64,000 bases of DNA from Flaccisagitta enflata (taxonomy: Eukaryota > Chaetognatha > Sagittoidea > Aphragmophora). Numbering within the stretch: the stretch's first letter is position 1; each line of letters starts with the position of its first letter. The stretch is from the NCBI GenBank assembly GCA_965153355.1, contig OZ231126.1, positions 80,352,001 through 80,416,000 of the forward strand. The letters run 5' to 3'. Shown here one piece after another: positions 47,284 through 58,200 of this stretch. The notes beneath the pieces are model-generated. The model was given only the letters and a program-made list of their open reading frames with translations. It had not been told where the DNA came from and ran no database searches. The translations under genes were made by a program, and so were the position numbers.

Positions 47284-47589
47284 CCGTATTTGAAAATGTC
47301 ACAATATGCTCTAATTAGCCCCCCCCCCATTAAAACTAAACTGTGTGGATATCTGACTATTTTGATGATTTCTCAACTTGTTTTAGTAGCAATTTAAAAA
47401 AAATCATAGATCCTGAAAATATTTGTTTGTATTTCTCTACAAAACCTATTGATTAAAGCAGCAAGAAAAGATTTTTTTATAGATTTTTTTAAAATTTGCC
47501 ATTTAGACTTCACAATTATTTCTTGACTCATTAAGAAAAAAGAGGGGGGGCGCTAAATAGAGGGGGGGCGTTAATCAGAGCAAATACGG
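47284..47589. mobile_element. Palindromic MITE with CCGTATTT ends
   Basis: A 306-bp element with ends CCGTATTTG and CAAATACGG, flanked by TA (47282-47283, 47590-47591). Inside each end come CTCTAATTAGCCCCCCCCC and its inverted GGGGGGGCGTTAATCAGAG. A lone end of the same kind is at 49911-49999 (TACCGTATTTCTTGTAATTA, GCGCCCC). Confidence 0.65.
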
Positions 47590-47879
47590 TAATCATTTTT
47601 TTTCTGTTTTGCATTCTACTGAGCGTACATCTAAGTTTTGATTGAATTACCTCATTATGCAATTAGTGTCAATTTTACAAAAAAAACACTACCTTCATCT
47701 TTTTATGTATGAATCGAAAATGGATTGGTCGGGGGGAAGGTGGGTGGTATCAAACAGCCTGATTATGGATCAATTGTTCATCTGAGTCGCCAGCAATATT
47801 TGTGATGATGCAACCATTTAGGCGCCATGTCTATTTGCTCATTGCAATTTTTCATAGAATTCATGTTTGATTTTCATGA

Positions 47880-49135
47880 ATTCACAGTCCAGTTATATCT
47901 CCTAGACTATCTTTCAAACGGCTCCAACCCCAATCTTGTGCACCCATTACTTTAGGGGCAATGATGTTTTCAAGATTAATAAATTCCAGATGTAAATTTT
48001 CATCACATTTTTAGTTGCGTGCACGCGACTCTACAACCCGCTTTGTCGGTCGGTCGGTCCGTCGGTCCGTCCGTCCGTCCGTCCGTTGGTCCGTCCGTCC
48101 GTCCGTCCATCCATCCGTCTGTCACACTTTACTTTTTTGTACTATAACGTCAACTCTTAGGTCATTTTAAGTCATTTTAAGTCATTTATAGTTATTCTAA
48201 GTCATTTTGAGTCAGTTTAAGTCATTTTAAGTCATTTTAAGTCATTTTAAGTTATTCTAAGTTATTTTTGGTTTTTTGTTTTTTTAGTCATTTTAAGTCA
48301 ATTTTGGTCATTTTAGGTCATTCTAAGTCATTGAAAGTCATTCTAAGTCATTCTAAGTCACTCTTTGTCTGTAAGTCTCGCACGCGACTTATAGGTGTTG
48401 GCCTTGTTTTTAGAAACACGGTTATCTATAGGTCGCCTTACTTCACCATACGGCTATAGGACCCAAATTGGTCATACTTGACAACCTTGAAAGCCGTTTG
48501 GCTCGTACCTCATGTACATTTGTGAACACTGAGTTGATATGATGACCTTTAAGAAATTTTATGTTTATTTCCCATGAATTTTGACAATTGTTTTTTTTTT
48601 TAAATCTCCTCAGCCTCTGCTTTGAATTTTACAAAATTTTAGGTGAAGAAAGTACTTAAAATTATCTTTCAAATGGTTTCAACCCCAATCTTGTGCACCT
48701 ATTACTTTAGGCGCAATGATTTTATAAAGTTTAAAAAATTCCAGATGGTTAATTTTGGGTCTATTTGGGGGTCCGTCTCATTTTTTTTGGAAACATGGTT
48801 ATGTATAGGTCGCCTAACTTCGCCATACGGCTATAGGACCCAAATTAGTCATACTTGACAACCATGAAAGCCGTTTGGCTCGTACCTCATGCACATTTGT
48901 GTACACCGAGTTGATATGATGACCTTAAAGAAATTTTATGTTTATTTCCCATGAATTTTGACAATTGTTTTTTTTTATATCTCCTCAGCCTCTGCTTCAA
49001 ATTTTACGAATTTTTTGGTGAAGAAACTACTAATAATTCTCTTTCAAATGGCTCCAACCCCAATCTTGTGCACCTATCACTTTAGGCGCAATGATGTTTT
49101 AAAGATTAAAAAATATCAATGATTTTTAGCAAAAA
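47880..49135. repeat. 377-bp tandem repeat, about 2.3 units
   Basis: AAACACGGTTATCTATAGGT (48414) and AAACATGGTTATGTATAGGT (48791) start two units 377 bp apart, each with GGCTATAGGACCCAAATT, TATCTCCTCAGCCTCTGCTT and CCCCAATCTTGTGCACCTAT. The tail of a preceding unit is at 47890-48000, cut off from the next by the family A insertion. Confidence 0.75.
48008..48410 (-). mobile_element. Family A element, long subtype, with empty-site paralogue
   Basis: Reverse orientation: AGTTGCGTGCACGCGACT, a GTCGGTCGGTCC core, CACACTTTACTTTTTTGTAC, about 200 bp of AAGTCATTTT repeats, then CTCGCACGCGACTTATAGGT and GTTGGCCTTGTTTTT. It lies in the T-run of a 377-bp repeat unit; the uninterrupted unit reads CTCATTTTTTTTGGAAACAT at 48777-48796, so both element ends and the T-rich target can be defined. 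Confidence 0.8.
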
Positions 49136-49248
49136 AATAGCCCTTGTCTTGGGTCATCTGTTTCTGTTCGAAGCATCAAAATATCCAAATGAAGCTCCAT
49201 GGAGACCTGAAACACGTATTTTATAACTATCTAAACCTACTAGAATGA

Positions 49249-49453
49249 AAACAAGGCCGAATACACGGCTACCCCAGTCGCGTGCGGGTGGGCAGGGGCT
49301 GTATTTGAGGTCACTTGATCATTTGGGCAGGAGCAGTGAGGCCAAAGACCGCAAAAACCCAAAAAAAGTAAAGTGTGACGGACAGACGGACCGACAGACC
49401 GACGGACGGACCGACAAAGTGGGGTGTAGAGTCGCGTAGCACGCGACTAAAAA
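49249..49453 (+). mobile_element. Family A element, complete, duplicated GGGCAGG subtype
   Basis: AACAAGGCCGAATACACGGC, CAGTCGCGTGCGGGTGGGCA, a second TTTGGGCAGGAGCAGTGAGG, AAAGTAAAGTGTGACGGACA, a GACC/GACG core and the hairpin AGTCGCGTAGCACGCGACT followed by AAAAAG. Confidence 0.75.
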
Positions 49454-49504
49454 GAACATAAATTGACACAGCAAAGTTGGTCGTTATACTTTATATGAAC
49501 CCAC

Positions 49505-49835
49505 TGTGGTCCGTCCGTCCGTCCGTCCATCCGTCCATCCGTCCGTCCGTTTGTCCGTCCGTCCATCCGTCTGTCTGTCCAATAGTCCATCTGTCCGGCT
49601 GTCTGTCCATCCGTCTGTTCGTCCATCCGTCAGTCATTCCATCCGTCCGTCTGTCCATCCATCCCTCTGTTGGTCCGTTGGTAATGATTGAGTTGAAAAG
49701 TGGGGAAATGAGTGTTTAGACAATTTTTTTGTATGTTTGAGTGTGTGTGGTGGGTTGGGGTGTGGATGGCGGTGGACACCTCTGGCCACCCGTCCGCAAC
49801 AATATGGTGACCCCGCGAGTCTTTTTTTTTGTGTC
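49505..49835 (-). mobile_element. Family A element, 3' hairpin missing
   Basis: A CCGT/CCAT core (49505-49680), AGTTGAAAAGTGGGGAAATG, GGTGGGTTGGGGTGTGGATG and CACCCGTCCGCAACAATATG. It ends with GTCTTTTTTTTTG instead of the GGCCTTG block; similar to the copy at 3328 in reverse. Confidence 0.5.
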
Positions 49836-50239
49836 ATCGATATTTTCGATGATCAAAAGTAGGAATGAATCAACCTTCCACGGGATTGTTCAATGCATGG
49901 CCTTCTATAGTACCGTATTTCTTGTAATTAGCGCCCCAGGCGCTTTCCAAATCAAAATGAGACATTGCCATTTTTAACCTGTAATTAGCGCCCCCTTGGT
50001 AACCTATATGTACATGATTTTACATTAAATTTACTTTTTTTGACAAATCTATTATATTTCAGTGCAGTAAAATACTAAAAAATTGAGTTCTGATGTATTA
50101 CAGGCTATATTCATGTGGTTTTTGCAAAAGAAAACTTGGTTAAAAAAGAATTCAAAAGAATTTTTCACAACTTCCACCTCCTCACGCAACTCTACCCCTT
50201 CCAAAACCCTCTGACTCACCCCCTTCCCTTCTGAGTATT
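49836..50239. other. Spacer with a CCGTATTT half-MITE
   Basis: 49911-49999 holds TACCGTATTTCTTGTAATTA, GCGCCCCAGGCGC and GTAATTAGCGCCCCCTTGG, one end of the MITE family at 47284. Otherwise unassigned. Confidence 0.5.
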
Positions 50240-50471
<232 letters not shown>

Positions 50472-50474
50472 TTT

Positions 50475-50762
50475 CTTTTGGGCAGCGGCCCCGGAGGTGT
50501 CGATGACCTATGGTTCCACACAGGACAATTTTTCCGATCTGATGTCTACGTCCCCCCCCAAAGCCCCAAGTCAGGCCTCTGAGACCTCAGAGCAGGCCTC
50601 TGAGACCTCAAATCAAGCCTCTGAGACCTCAAATCAGGCCTCTCAGACCCCAAATCAGGCCTCTCAGGCCGCTGCCCTGCTCCCCCTCAACTTCAACCAC
50701 AACCTACTGAGGCAGGGCACGGGTACAGCTGACCATCTAACGCTTTTGCGACTATTATTTTT
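50475..50762 (-). mobile_element. Family C element 7
   Basis: GGGCAGCGGCCCCGGAGGTG with GATGACCTATGGTTCC, a minisatellite of CCTCTGAGACCTCAAATCAG units, then GCTGCCCTGC and the inverted leader GGTACAGCTGACCATCTAAC, CTTTTGCGACTATT. Here the right end lacks the long GGCCCC hairpin. Confidence 0.65.
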
Positions 50763-50776
50763 CTTCTTTCCTTTTT

Positions 50777-51110
50777 GGGCAGCGGCCCCAAAGGGCCGAT
50801 GTCCTGTGGGACACAGGGGTGAACTATTACGTACATCTGTCCGTCCGTCCCCCCCCAAGGCCCCTCTCAGGCCCCAAATTAGCCCTCTCAAGCCCAAAAT
50901 CAGCCTTCTCAGGCCAAAAATCAGTCCTGTCAGGCCCAAAATTAGCTCTTAAGGGCCTTAAATCAGCCTTGTCAGGACAGATGTACGTAATGGTTCACCC
51001 CTGTGTCCTACAGGACATCGGCCCTTTGGGGCCACTGCCCTGCTCGCACACCACTTCTTAATTCAGCTATCACTCCGCTGACCATGTGCAATCCTTGGAT
51101 GACTTGTTCC
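50777..51110. mobile_element. Family C element 8, 63-bp inverted ends
   Basis: Inverted ends at 50777-50840 and 50978-51040 pair over about 63 bp, from GGGCAGCGGCCCCAAAGGGC through CCTGTGGGACACAGGGGTGA to TACGTACATCTGT. A short CAGGCCCAAAATCAGCC array fills the loop. A trailing inverted leader (CCGCTGACCATGTGCAATCC) runs to about 51110. Confidence 0.75.
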
Positions 51111-51364
51111 TCCTTCTTTTTCTCCTTCCTCTTCTTCTTTGTCCTCCTCTTCTACCAAAACCTTCCGACACTTCCCCTTCTCTTCCAAATTGCGGCGCTA
51201 CCCGCTACTCCATTTTCAAAAGGGCTGAAAGAATGTCGCACTTATCCAAATTCCCTCTTATACATGTTTTTTTGTTTTAATGTGTTGTTACTGGTTAGTT
51301 GATTTTGGGGAATGGGGAGGCATCAGTTTATAGCGAGACGACTGCAAATATGTTGGATATGAAG
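51111..51364. other. Pyrimidine-rich spacer
   Basis: CTTCTT-rich sequence and unassigned unique sequence. Confidence 0.4.
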
Positions 51365-52310
51365 GTGAAAGGGGCAGCGGCCCTAAAGGAGCCAATGATC
51401 TATGCTAGGCTAGGATTTGTGTATTGAGGTTTGGATTGAAGAATCTTTGTTTGTATGGGGTCCCAGCACTGAGGCTGGAATTGGAGCCTGGAGGTTGGGA
51501 TTGAAGCCTTAGGCTAATATTGGGACCTTGAGGGTGGGATTAGCGGATTTGAGCCTCAAGGCCACAATTTGAGCCTCGGAGCTGGAATTGGAGCCTTGAG
51601 GCAGGGGGTGGGTTAACGGTAAATAGTCGCAAAAGCGTTAGATGGTCAGCGGTACCCATTGCCCCTATGTGAGTATATGTTGATGTGTGATGGTGAGAGG
51701 GGCAGCGGCCCCGAAGGGGCTGATGACCTATGCTCAGTAAGTTTTGAGGATTTAGTCTTGAAAGTGAGCATCAATAATGGGATTTGAGCCTCGAGGTTGG
51801 GATTTGAGCCTCGAGGTTGGGATTTGAGCCTCGAGGTTGGGATGTGAGCCTTGTGGCTGGGATTTGAGCCTCGAGGCTGGGATTTGAGCCTCGAGGCTGG
51901 GATTTGAGCCTCGGGGCTGGGATTTGAGCCTCGAGGCTGGGATTTGAGCCTCGAGGCTGGGATTTAAGCCTCAAGTTTGGGATTTGAGCCTCTTGGTAAG
52001 GATTTGAGCCTCTAGGTAGGGATTTGAGCCTCTAGGCTGGGATTTGAGCTTATAGGCTGAGATTTGATCCTTAAGGTTGGGATGTCAGCCTCAAGGTTGG
52101 GATTTGAGCCTCGAGGTTGGGATTTGAGCCTCAAGGCTAGGATTTGGACCTTGAGGCTAGGATTTGGGCCTTGAGGCTATGATTTGCGCCTCGAGACTAG
52201 AATATGAGCTTCGAAGGGGGTGGACGGACGGAGAAGAAGGAGAAATTTCTCCTGTGTGAAAGCATAGGTCATCGGCCCCTTCGGGGCCGCTGCCCAAAGA
52301 GAGGGCAAAG
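51365..52310. mobile_element. Family C elements 9 and 10, head-to-tail
   Basis: A first left end GGGGCAGCGGCCCTAAAGGA (51371) with a short GAGCCTCAAGGC array is followed by a complete second element: leader AATAGTCGCAAAAGCGTTAG (51624), GGGCAGCGGCCCCGAAGGGG (51700), a 21-bp GGGATTTGAGCCTCGAGGCT array of about 20 units (51778-52205) and the right end AAAGCATAGGTCATCGGCCC, TTCGGGGCCGCTGCCC (52255-52293). The 21-bp period gives seven-residue peptide repeats (RLKSQPRG/SNPSLEA) that are not a gene. Confidence 0.75.
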
Positions 52311-52319
52311 AAGAAGAAG

Positions 52320-52531
52320 AAGAAGGAAAAATCTCCCATATGTGTGAAAGCATAGGTCATGGACACCTTTGGGTCTGCTGCCCAAAAAGAAATATGGAAA
52401 GGAAGAAAAAACACTTTGCTTGCAAGGCCAAGATGGAAAAAGAATAAAGAATAGAGAAGAAGAAAAAGAAGAAAAAGAAGAGGAAGTAGAGAAAAAAGTA
52501 GAAGAAGAAGAAGAAGAAGAAGAAGAAGAAG

Positions 52532-52563
<32 letters not shown>

Positions 52564-52630
52564 GAAGAAGAAGACGATGGAGAAGATGATGGAGAAGAAG
52601 AAGACGAAGAAGAAGAAGTACAAACAGAAA
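52320..52630. repeat. Solo family C end and (GAA)n array
   Basis: AAGCATAGGTCATGGACACC, TTTGGGTCTGCTGCCC at 52350-52383 is an unpaired family C right end; 52440-52620 is GAA/GAG-rich with a pure (GAA)n at 52499-52560. Confidence 0.8.
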
Positions 52631-52676
52631 AATGATAATAAGGAAAAACAGAGAAATGATGCTTCTTTTTTTCATA

Positions 52677-52755
52677 GATGTGTGTTTTTGACCAACCGAC
52701 CAACCGACCAACGGACTGATATAGCAGGGAGTAGAGTCGCAAAGCACGCGACTAA
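52677..52755 (+). mobile_element. Family A 3' half
   Basis: An ACCGACCAACCG core and the hairpin end TAGAGTCGCAAAGCACGCGA, CTAATAAAG; the 5' block is absent. Confidence 0.6.
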
Positions 52756-52921
52756 TAAAGTAATAATCATAGACTTAAGTGGAACAGAAGCACTTGATAG
52801 ATCAAAAAAACCATATAATGACTAAAGATTTATTCAGTGAGTGAAAAGGCTAACTTTTCTCCAGCTGTCCATATATCTATTTCCTAGGTAGTACGGATAT
52901 GTGAGGACGCGGACGCATCCA

Positions 52922-53232
52922 ACAAGGCCGGATACACGGCAATTCAGTTGCAAATGGTTGGGCAGGAGCAGTAGTGCAAAAAACGTTTGGAATTCATATA
53001 AGTTACGGGACGGGGTAACAGACCAATGGACGGACTGACGGATGGACAGACAGACTGACCCTCCTATAGAGATGCGATGATGCATCTAAAATTGATTTGG
53101 AGTGGTGTGGGAGGGATTGAGTAGGTGACTGATGGATTTTAGAAAAAGGGTAATGGACTGACAGACGGACTGATGGATGGATGGACAGACAACAGAAAGA
53201 CCCTCTTATAGACATGCGAGGACGCACCTAAA
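52922..53232 (+). mobile_element. Family A element with duplicated 3' part
   Basis: AACAAGGCCGGATACACGGC, GGTTGGGCAGGAGCAGTAGT, a GACG/GACA core and the variant end TATAGAGATGCGATGATGCA, TCTAAAA; a second core and end (ATAGACATGCGAGGACGCAC, CTAAAAATG) follow at 53155-53232. Hairpin arms ATGCG/CGCAT are compensatory relative to TCGCG/CGCGA. Confidence 0.6.
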
Positions 53233-53284
53233 AATGATTAGGAGTGGTGTTTGAGTGATTGAATTGGTGATTGAAGGATTTTTT

Positions 53285-53835
53285 AGCTAGTCATCCAAGG
53301 ATCGCACATGGTCAGCCGTACCCGCTGCCCTGCTTGGAGTGATCAAGTGAAGTAGTGGAGTGAGAGTAGGGCAGCGGCCCCAAAGGGCCAATGTCCTGTA
53401 GGAGATAGGGGTGAATTTTGAGACGTCCTCAGGCGGATTTGAAGTCGGGATAGCAGAATTTAGAGGTTTGGGGGGCAGGCTTGAGGCCTAGAGGACAAAT
53501 TCAAGGCCAGAAGAGTTATTTCGAGGCCTGGAGGGCGGATTTGAGGTCTGGAGGGCTGATTTGAGGTCTTGAGGGCAGATATGAGGTCTGGATAGCCAAT
53601 CTGAGCTATCGAGGGCCAAATTGAGGTCTGAAAAGGCAAAAATCAGGCCTGAGACTGCAGACTTGAGGCTCCGATGGCCAAGAGGGGTGGAAGCACAAAT
53701 AGATGGATGGACAGACGGACAGACAGATGGATGGACAGACAGACGGACAGACGGACGGACAGACAGACAGACAAACAGACGTCTCAAAATTCCCCCATAT
53801 GTCCTACAGGACATCAGCCCTTTGGGGCCGCTGGG
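53285..53835. mobile_element. Family C element 12
   Basis: Leader GGTCAGCCGTACCCGCTGCC, GGGCAGCGGCCCCAAAGGGC with ATGTCCTGTAGG, a GATTTGAGGTCTGGAGGGC minisatellite (53430-53690), a GACAGACG tract (53700-53775) and the right end TATGTCCTACAGGACATCAG, CCCTTTGGGGCCGCTG. Inner arms ATTTTGAGACGT and ACGTCTCAAAAT also pair. Confidence 0.7.
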
Positions 53836-53889
53836 ACTCATCTAATACTATGAAACCAATCAAAAGACAAAAACGGAAAAAGATACAAA

Positions 53890-53975
53890 CAATAGTCGCA
53901 AAAGCGTCAGATGGTCAGCAGTACCCATTGCCCCTAATTTAGTGAATGTTAGATGTGAAGGTGAGAGGGGCAGCG
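53890..53975 (+). mobile_element. Family C leader, truncated at GGGGCAGCG
   Basis: AATAGTCGCAAAAGCGTCAG, GGTCAGCAGTACCCATTGCC and GTGAGAGGGGCAGCG are the standard left part of family C, but the sequence stops one base into the GGCCCC hairpin and passes directly into the 71-bp array. Confidence 0.8.
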
Positions 53976-55105
53976 CACCGTGGCTAAAAACCACCCTCGA
54001 CGCAGAACGGGGACCAACCAACCCCTCAACCAACCTAAACCACCATCACCGTGGCTAAAAACCACCCTCGACGCAGAACGGGGACCAACCAACCCCTCAA
54101 CCAACCTAAACCACCATCACCGTGGCTAAAAACCACCCTCGACGCAGAACGGGGACCAACCAACCCCTCAACCAACCTAAACCACCATCACCGTGGCTAA
54201 AAACCACCCTCGACGCAGAACAGGGACCAACCAACCCCTCAACCAACCTAAACCACCATCACCGTGGCTAAAAACCACCCTCGACGCAGAAAGGGGACCA
54301 ACCAACCCCTCAACCAACCTAAACCACCATCACCGTGGCTAAAAACCACCCTCGACGCAGAACGGGGACCAACCAACCCCTCAACCAACCTAAACCACCA
54401 TCACCGTGGCTAAAAACCACCCTCGACGCAGAACGGGGACCAACCAACCCCTCAACCAACCTAAACCACCATCACCGTGGCTAAAAACCACCCTCGACGC
54501 AGAACGGGGACCAACCAACCCCTCAACCAACCTAAACCACCATCACCGTGGCTAAAAACCACCCTCGACGCAGAACGGGGACCAACCAACCCCTCAACCA
54601 ACCTAAACCACCATCACCGTGGCTAAAAACCACCCTCGACGCAGAACGGGGACCAACCAACCCCTCAACCAACCTAAACCACCATCACCGTGGCTAAAAA
54701 CCACCCTTGACGCAGAACGGGGACCAACCAACCCCTCAACCAACCTAAACCACCATCACCGTGGCTAAAAACCACCCTCGACGCAGAACGGGGACCAACC
54801 AACCCCTCAACCACCCTACACCACCATCACCGTGGCTAAAAACCACCCTCGACGCAGAACGGGGACCAACCAACCCCTCAACCAACCTAAACCACCATCA
54901 CCGTGGCTAAAAACCACCCTCGACGCAGAACGGGGACCAACCAACCCCTCAACCAACCTAAACCACCATCACCGTGGCTAAAAACCACCCTCGACGCAGA
55001 ATGGGGACCAACCAACCCCTCAACCAACCTAAACCACCATCACCGTGGCTAAAAACCACCCTCGACGCAGAACGGGGACCAACCAACCCCTCAACCAACC
55101 TAAAC
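53976..55105. repeat. 71-bp satellite, 16 units
   Basis: Units begin CACCGTGGCTAAAAACCACC and start every 71 bp from 53976 to 55041; the last ends at about 55105 in TAAAC. They are almost identical: single changes occur in units 4 (ACAGGG), 5 (AAAGGGG), 11 (CCCTTGAC), 12 (CCACCCTACACC) and 15 (AATGGGG). GGTTTTTAGCC-type hairpins (GTGGCTAAAAACCAC) open each unit. Low divergence means recent expansion or strong homogenisation. No other part of the window contains the unit. Confidence 0.95.
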
Positions 55106-55680
55106 AGACATCAGAGAAAAACTATCGTAAATTCTTGGAAACGACAATAACAAAGAAGTGGTACCCAGTTACAAGGCTCAAATTTCATCAGTCATTAAAA
55201 CCTAAGCTTCCCTAGCGTTGAGAAAAGTATAAATATTTGCGCAAATTAATGCCGAGATATTTTGTACATTCCTGTTACAAAATACAAGCTAGAAGAGAAA
55301 AGGATCTGACCTCAGAAATGAGGCTAAATTCAGCTAAAAACGTACGACTGAAAAAGCGAGATGGGTATCATTCTCTTTCTTTGGCTGTTTGCCGGTCAAC
55401 GTCCCACCCACCTCCACATTTGATTTGTGTTTTCTGTTTACTTCCCTGATCATATTCTAATTCTTTTACGATGAATTCCATTAAGTCAATCATTAATAGT
55501 TCAATCATCAATGGCTTTCTTAAGTCGTCTCTTGCTTGAATCAGACAGCTTAGTTTTTCCCAAAAGTAAATATCAAGAAATTTTCTTTACTCGGTTTCGT
55601 TTCTTCTATGTTTTAACATTGTTTACAATAAGCAAATGGATTTGAAATGTTTGTTCCATTGTCTCTGTCTCTCTTTCTTT
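55106..55680. other. Unassigned region right of the satellite
   Basis: Ordinary AT-rich sequence; a 70-residue frame at 55237-55449 has no recognisable motif. No family C right end is found here to match the truncated left part. Confidence 0.4.
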
Positions 55681-55693
55681 TCTCTCTCTCTTT

Positions 55694-55699
<6 letters not shown>

Positions 55700-55786
<87 letters not shown>

Positions 55787-55874
55787 CAATTTGGGAGTGC
55801 GTAACTACAATGATATCACAATTGAAAATTAGCATTAGACTTATGTGATTGGCGCACGGGAAAGCCGTCGAGTA

Positions 55875-55932
<58 letters not shown>

Positions 55933-56008
55933 GCTGTTGTTGTTATTGTTGTTGTTGTTAATATCAATTGATGTTGTGATTAGTTGTTGTTGTTGTTGTT
56001 GTTGTTAA

Positions 56009-56085
<77 letters not shown>

Positions 56086-56169
56086 TTGTTGTTGTTGTTG
56101 TTAATTGTTGTTGTTTTTGTTGTTGTTGTTGTTGTTTTTTTTTTATTGTTAATGTTGTTGTTGTTGTTT

Positions 56170-56265
<96 letters not shown>
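55700..56265. repeat. (CT)n and two (GTT)n arrays
   Basis: (CT)n at 55700-55783; (GTT)n at 55873-55957 and 55983-56265 with GTTAAT and GTTTTT interruptions. Confidence 0.95.
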
Positions 56266-56266
<1 letters not shown>

Positions 56267-56710
56267 AAAGCTTCCCTGCACCAACACCGACAAAAACTAC
56301 TATGGCAAGCTTAGTTGTAACACCGCATAAGGAACACTGTCATAGTCCCACTGCACATGATACACAAACCAGCACTAAGATGACGTTCTTAGTAGCGTAG
56401 CCAAAGGTTACGAGACAACAAACACAAGCCTCCATTGACTCAAGAAAAGATGCTTTAGGTTTCCCTTCGCCGGTTTTTCTTCCGTGAAAGTCGCTTAATT
56501 TGCATATTGCAGTAGTGTGTATTTCTCTTTATTCCCGTTAACGTCAGAATTGCGCACACATCGTCCACACCTAGTGACATGCCCGCCATATTTCTTGATC
56601 TCTTGAGCTAGTCACTATCGTGGTATCTAGCTGACGTTAGCTGACGCTTAAAGAAAACTGGAGAGTTGTTTTTTTTCAACATAACAAAACCTTTTAAAAC
56701 ACATTGAAAC
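56266..56710. other. Unassigned region
   Basis: Mixed-composition sequence with a GCTGACGTTAGCTGACGCTT direct repeat near 56630; no gene recognised. Confidence 0.4.
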
Positions 56711-57300
56711 TTTTGGGGTCATGGTCCAGTGTGCAGCGGCCTCAAAGGAGCCTATGACCTATGCTTGGCTAGAATTTGAGTATTGAGGCGGGATTTTAGC
56801 CCCAAGGAAGCGAAGTGAGCCATGAGGTTGGAACTGGAGCTGTGATAATGGGGTTAGAGCCTTGGAGCTGGGGTTGGATCCTTGAGGCTGGGATTGGAGC
56901 CCCCAAGCTGGTATTGGAGCCTCGGGGCTGGGTTTTGAGCCTTGAGGCTGAGATTGGAGCCTTGAGGCTGGGATTGGAGTCTCAAGGCTGGGATTGGAGC
57001 TCCAAGGCTGGGATTGGAGCCTCAAGTCGGAGATTGGAGCCTCAAAGCTGGGCTTGGAGCCTCGGGGCTCAGATTGGAGCCTGGAGGCTGGGATTGGAGC
57101 CTTGATGCTGGGAATGGAGACATGAGACTTGGAATGGAGCCTGGAGGCTTGGATGTGCGGCCTAAGGCTGGGATTTAAGCTAGAGGTGAAATTTAGGCTT
57201 TAAAGTCAGGAGCAGACGGAGAAGGAGGAGGAGGAGAAAGAGAAAATTTCCCATATGTGAAAAAGCATAGGTCATCGACCCCTTCGGGGCCGCTGCCTAA
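56711..57300. mobile_element. Family C element 14
   Basis: GCAGCGGCCTCAAAGGAGCC with TATGACCTATGCTTGG, a 21-bp array of GGGATTGGAGCCTCAAGGCT units (56780-57180), then TTTCCCATATGTGAAAAAGC, ATAGGTCATCGACCCCTTCG and GGGCCGCTGCC, AAAAAG. Confidence 0.7.
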
Positions 57301-57349
57301 AAAGCAGAAACTCAATTAAGCTTCACAGATCGTTTCATTTCTTCCGCGT

Positions 57350-57352
57350 GCA

Positions 57353-57400
<48 letters not shown>

Positions 57401-57500
57401 TGTATGCGCGCGCGTGTGCGTGCATGCACGTGCGCATATGCGTGCATGCGCGTGCGCGTGTGCGTGCATGCGCGTGCGCGTGTACGTGCATGCATGTGTG
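57350..57500. repeat. GTGC/GCGT alternating purine-pyrimidine array
   Basis: (GTGC)n at 57352-57402 followed by GCGCGTGTGC-type units; strictly alternating, so a good Z-DNA former. Confidence 0.9.
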
Positions 57501-57885
57501 TGTTGTGTGTGTGTCACTGCAAAAGTGTGAATGAACCTGAGAATCGGATTTGATAGAATCAAATTGCACATGACCAATAGAATTCGTAAATTTATATCAA
57601 CCAAACAATCTTGTGACACAGAGTAGTCGAAACAAAGACAGACAGCCATGTCCGTCAAACATGCCAAGGGAAGCATTAACATTGTGTCATTCTACCTCTT
57701 TTGAGGTCATAATCTAGCAGGCAACTTTTATGTCACGCGTGGTCACCAGCGTGGTCACGCGTGGTCACGCGTGGTCACCAGCATCATAATTGTCAATGTT
57801 ATCGTTACTGTCAATATTGCATTGTCATTGTTTTCATCAGTTATTGTTGTCGTTGTTGTCCTCGTCCTGGCTGTCATTGTTGTCT
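57501..57885. other. Unassigned spacer with GTGGTCACGC repeat
   Basis: GTCACGCGTGGTCACC is repeated three to four times at 57733-57780; the rest is unassigned. Confidence 0.4.
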
Positions 57886-57888
57886 CAT

Positions 57889-57964
<76 letters not shown>

Positions 57965-58002
57965 CGTTGTTGTCGTTGTTGTCGTTGTTGTCGTTGTTGT
58001 CG

Positions 58003-58047
<45 letters not shown>

Positions 58048-58048
58048 T

Positions 58049-58110
<62 letters not shown>

Positions 58111-58200
58111 ATTGTTGTTGTTGTTGTTGTTATTGTTTTTGGTGTCGTTGTCGTTGTCGTCGCCGTCGTCGTCGTTGGCCTTGTCGTTGTCCTCGTTGGC
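57886..58200. repeat. (GTT)n array with GTC variants
   Basis: Pure GTT flanks a GTTGTC hexamer block (57960-58005); a degenerate GTC/GTT tail follows 58140. Confidence 0.95.

Noticed and set aside
51771-51974. Heptapeptide-repeat ORF in a family C minisatellite
   Set aside because: The 21-bp unit length keeps frames open by arithmetic; units vary without codon bias.
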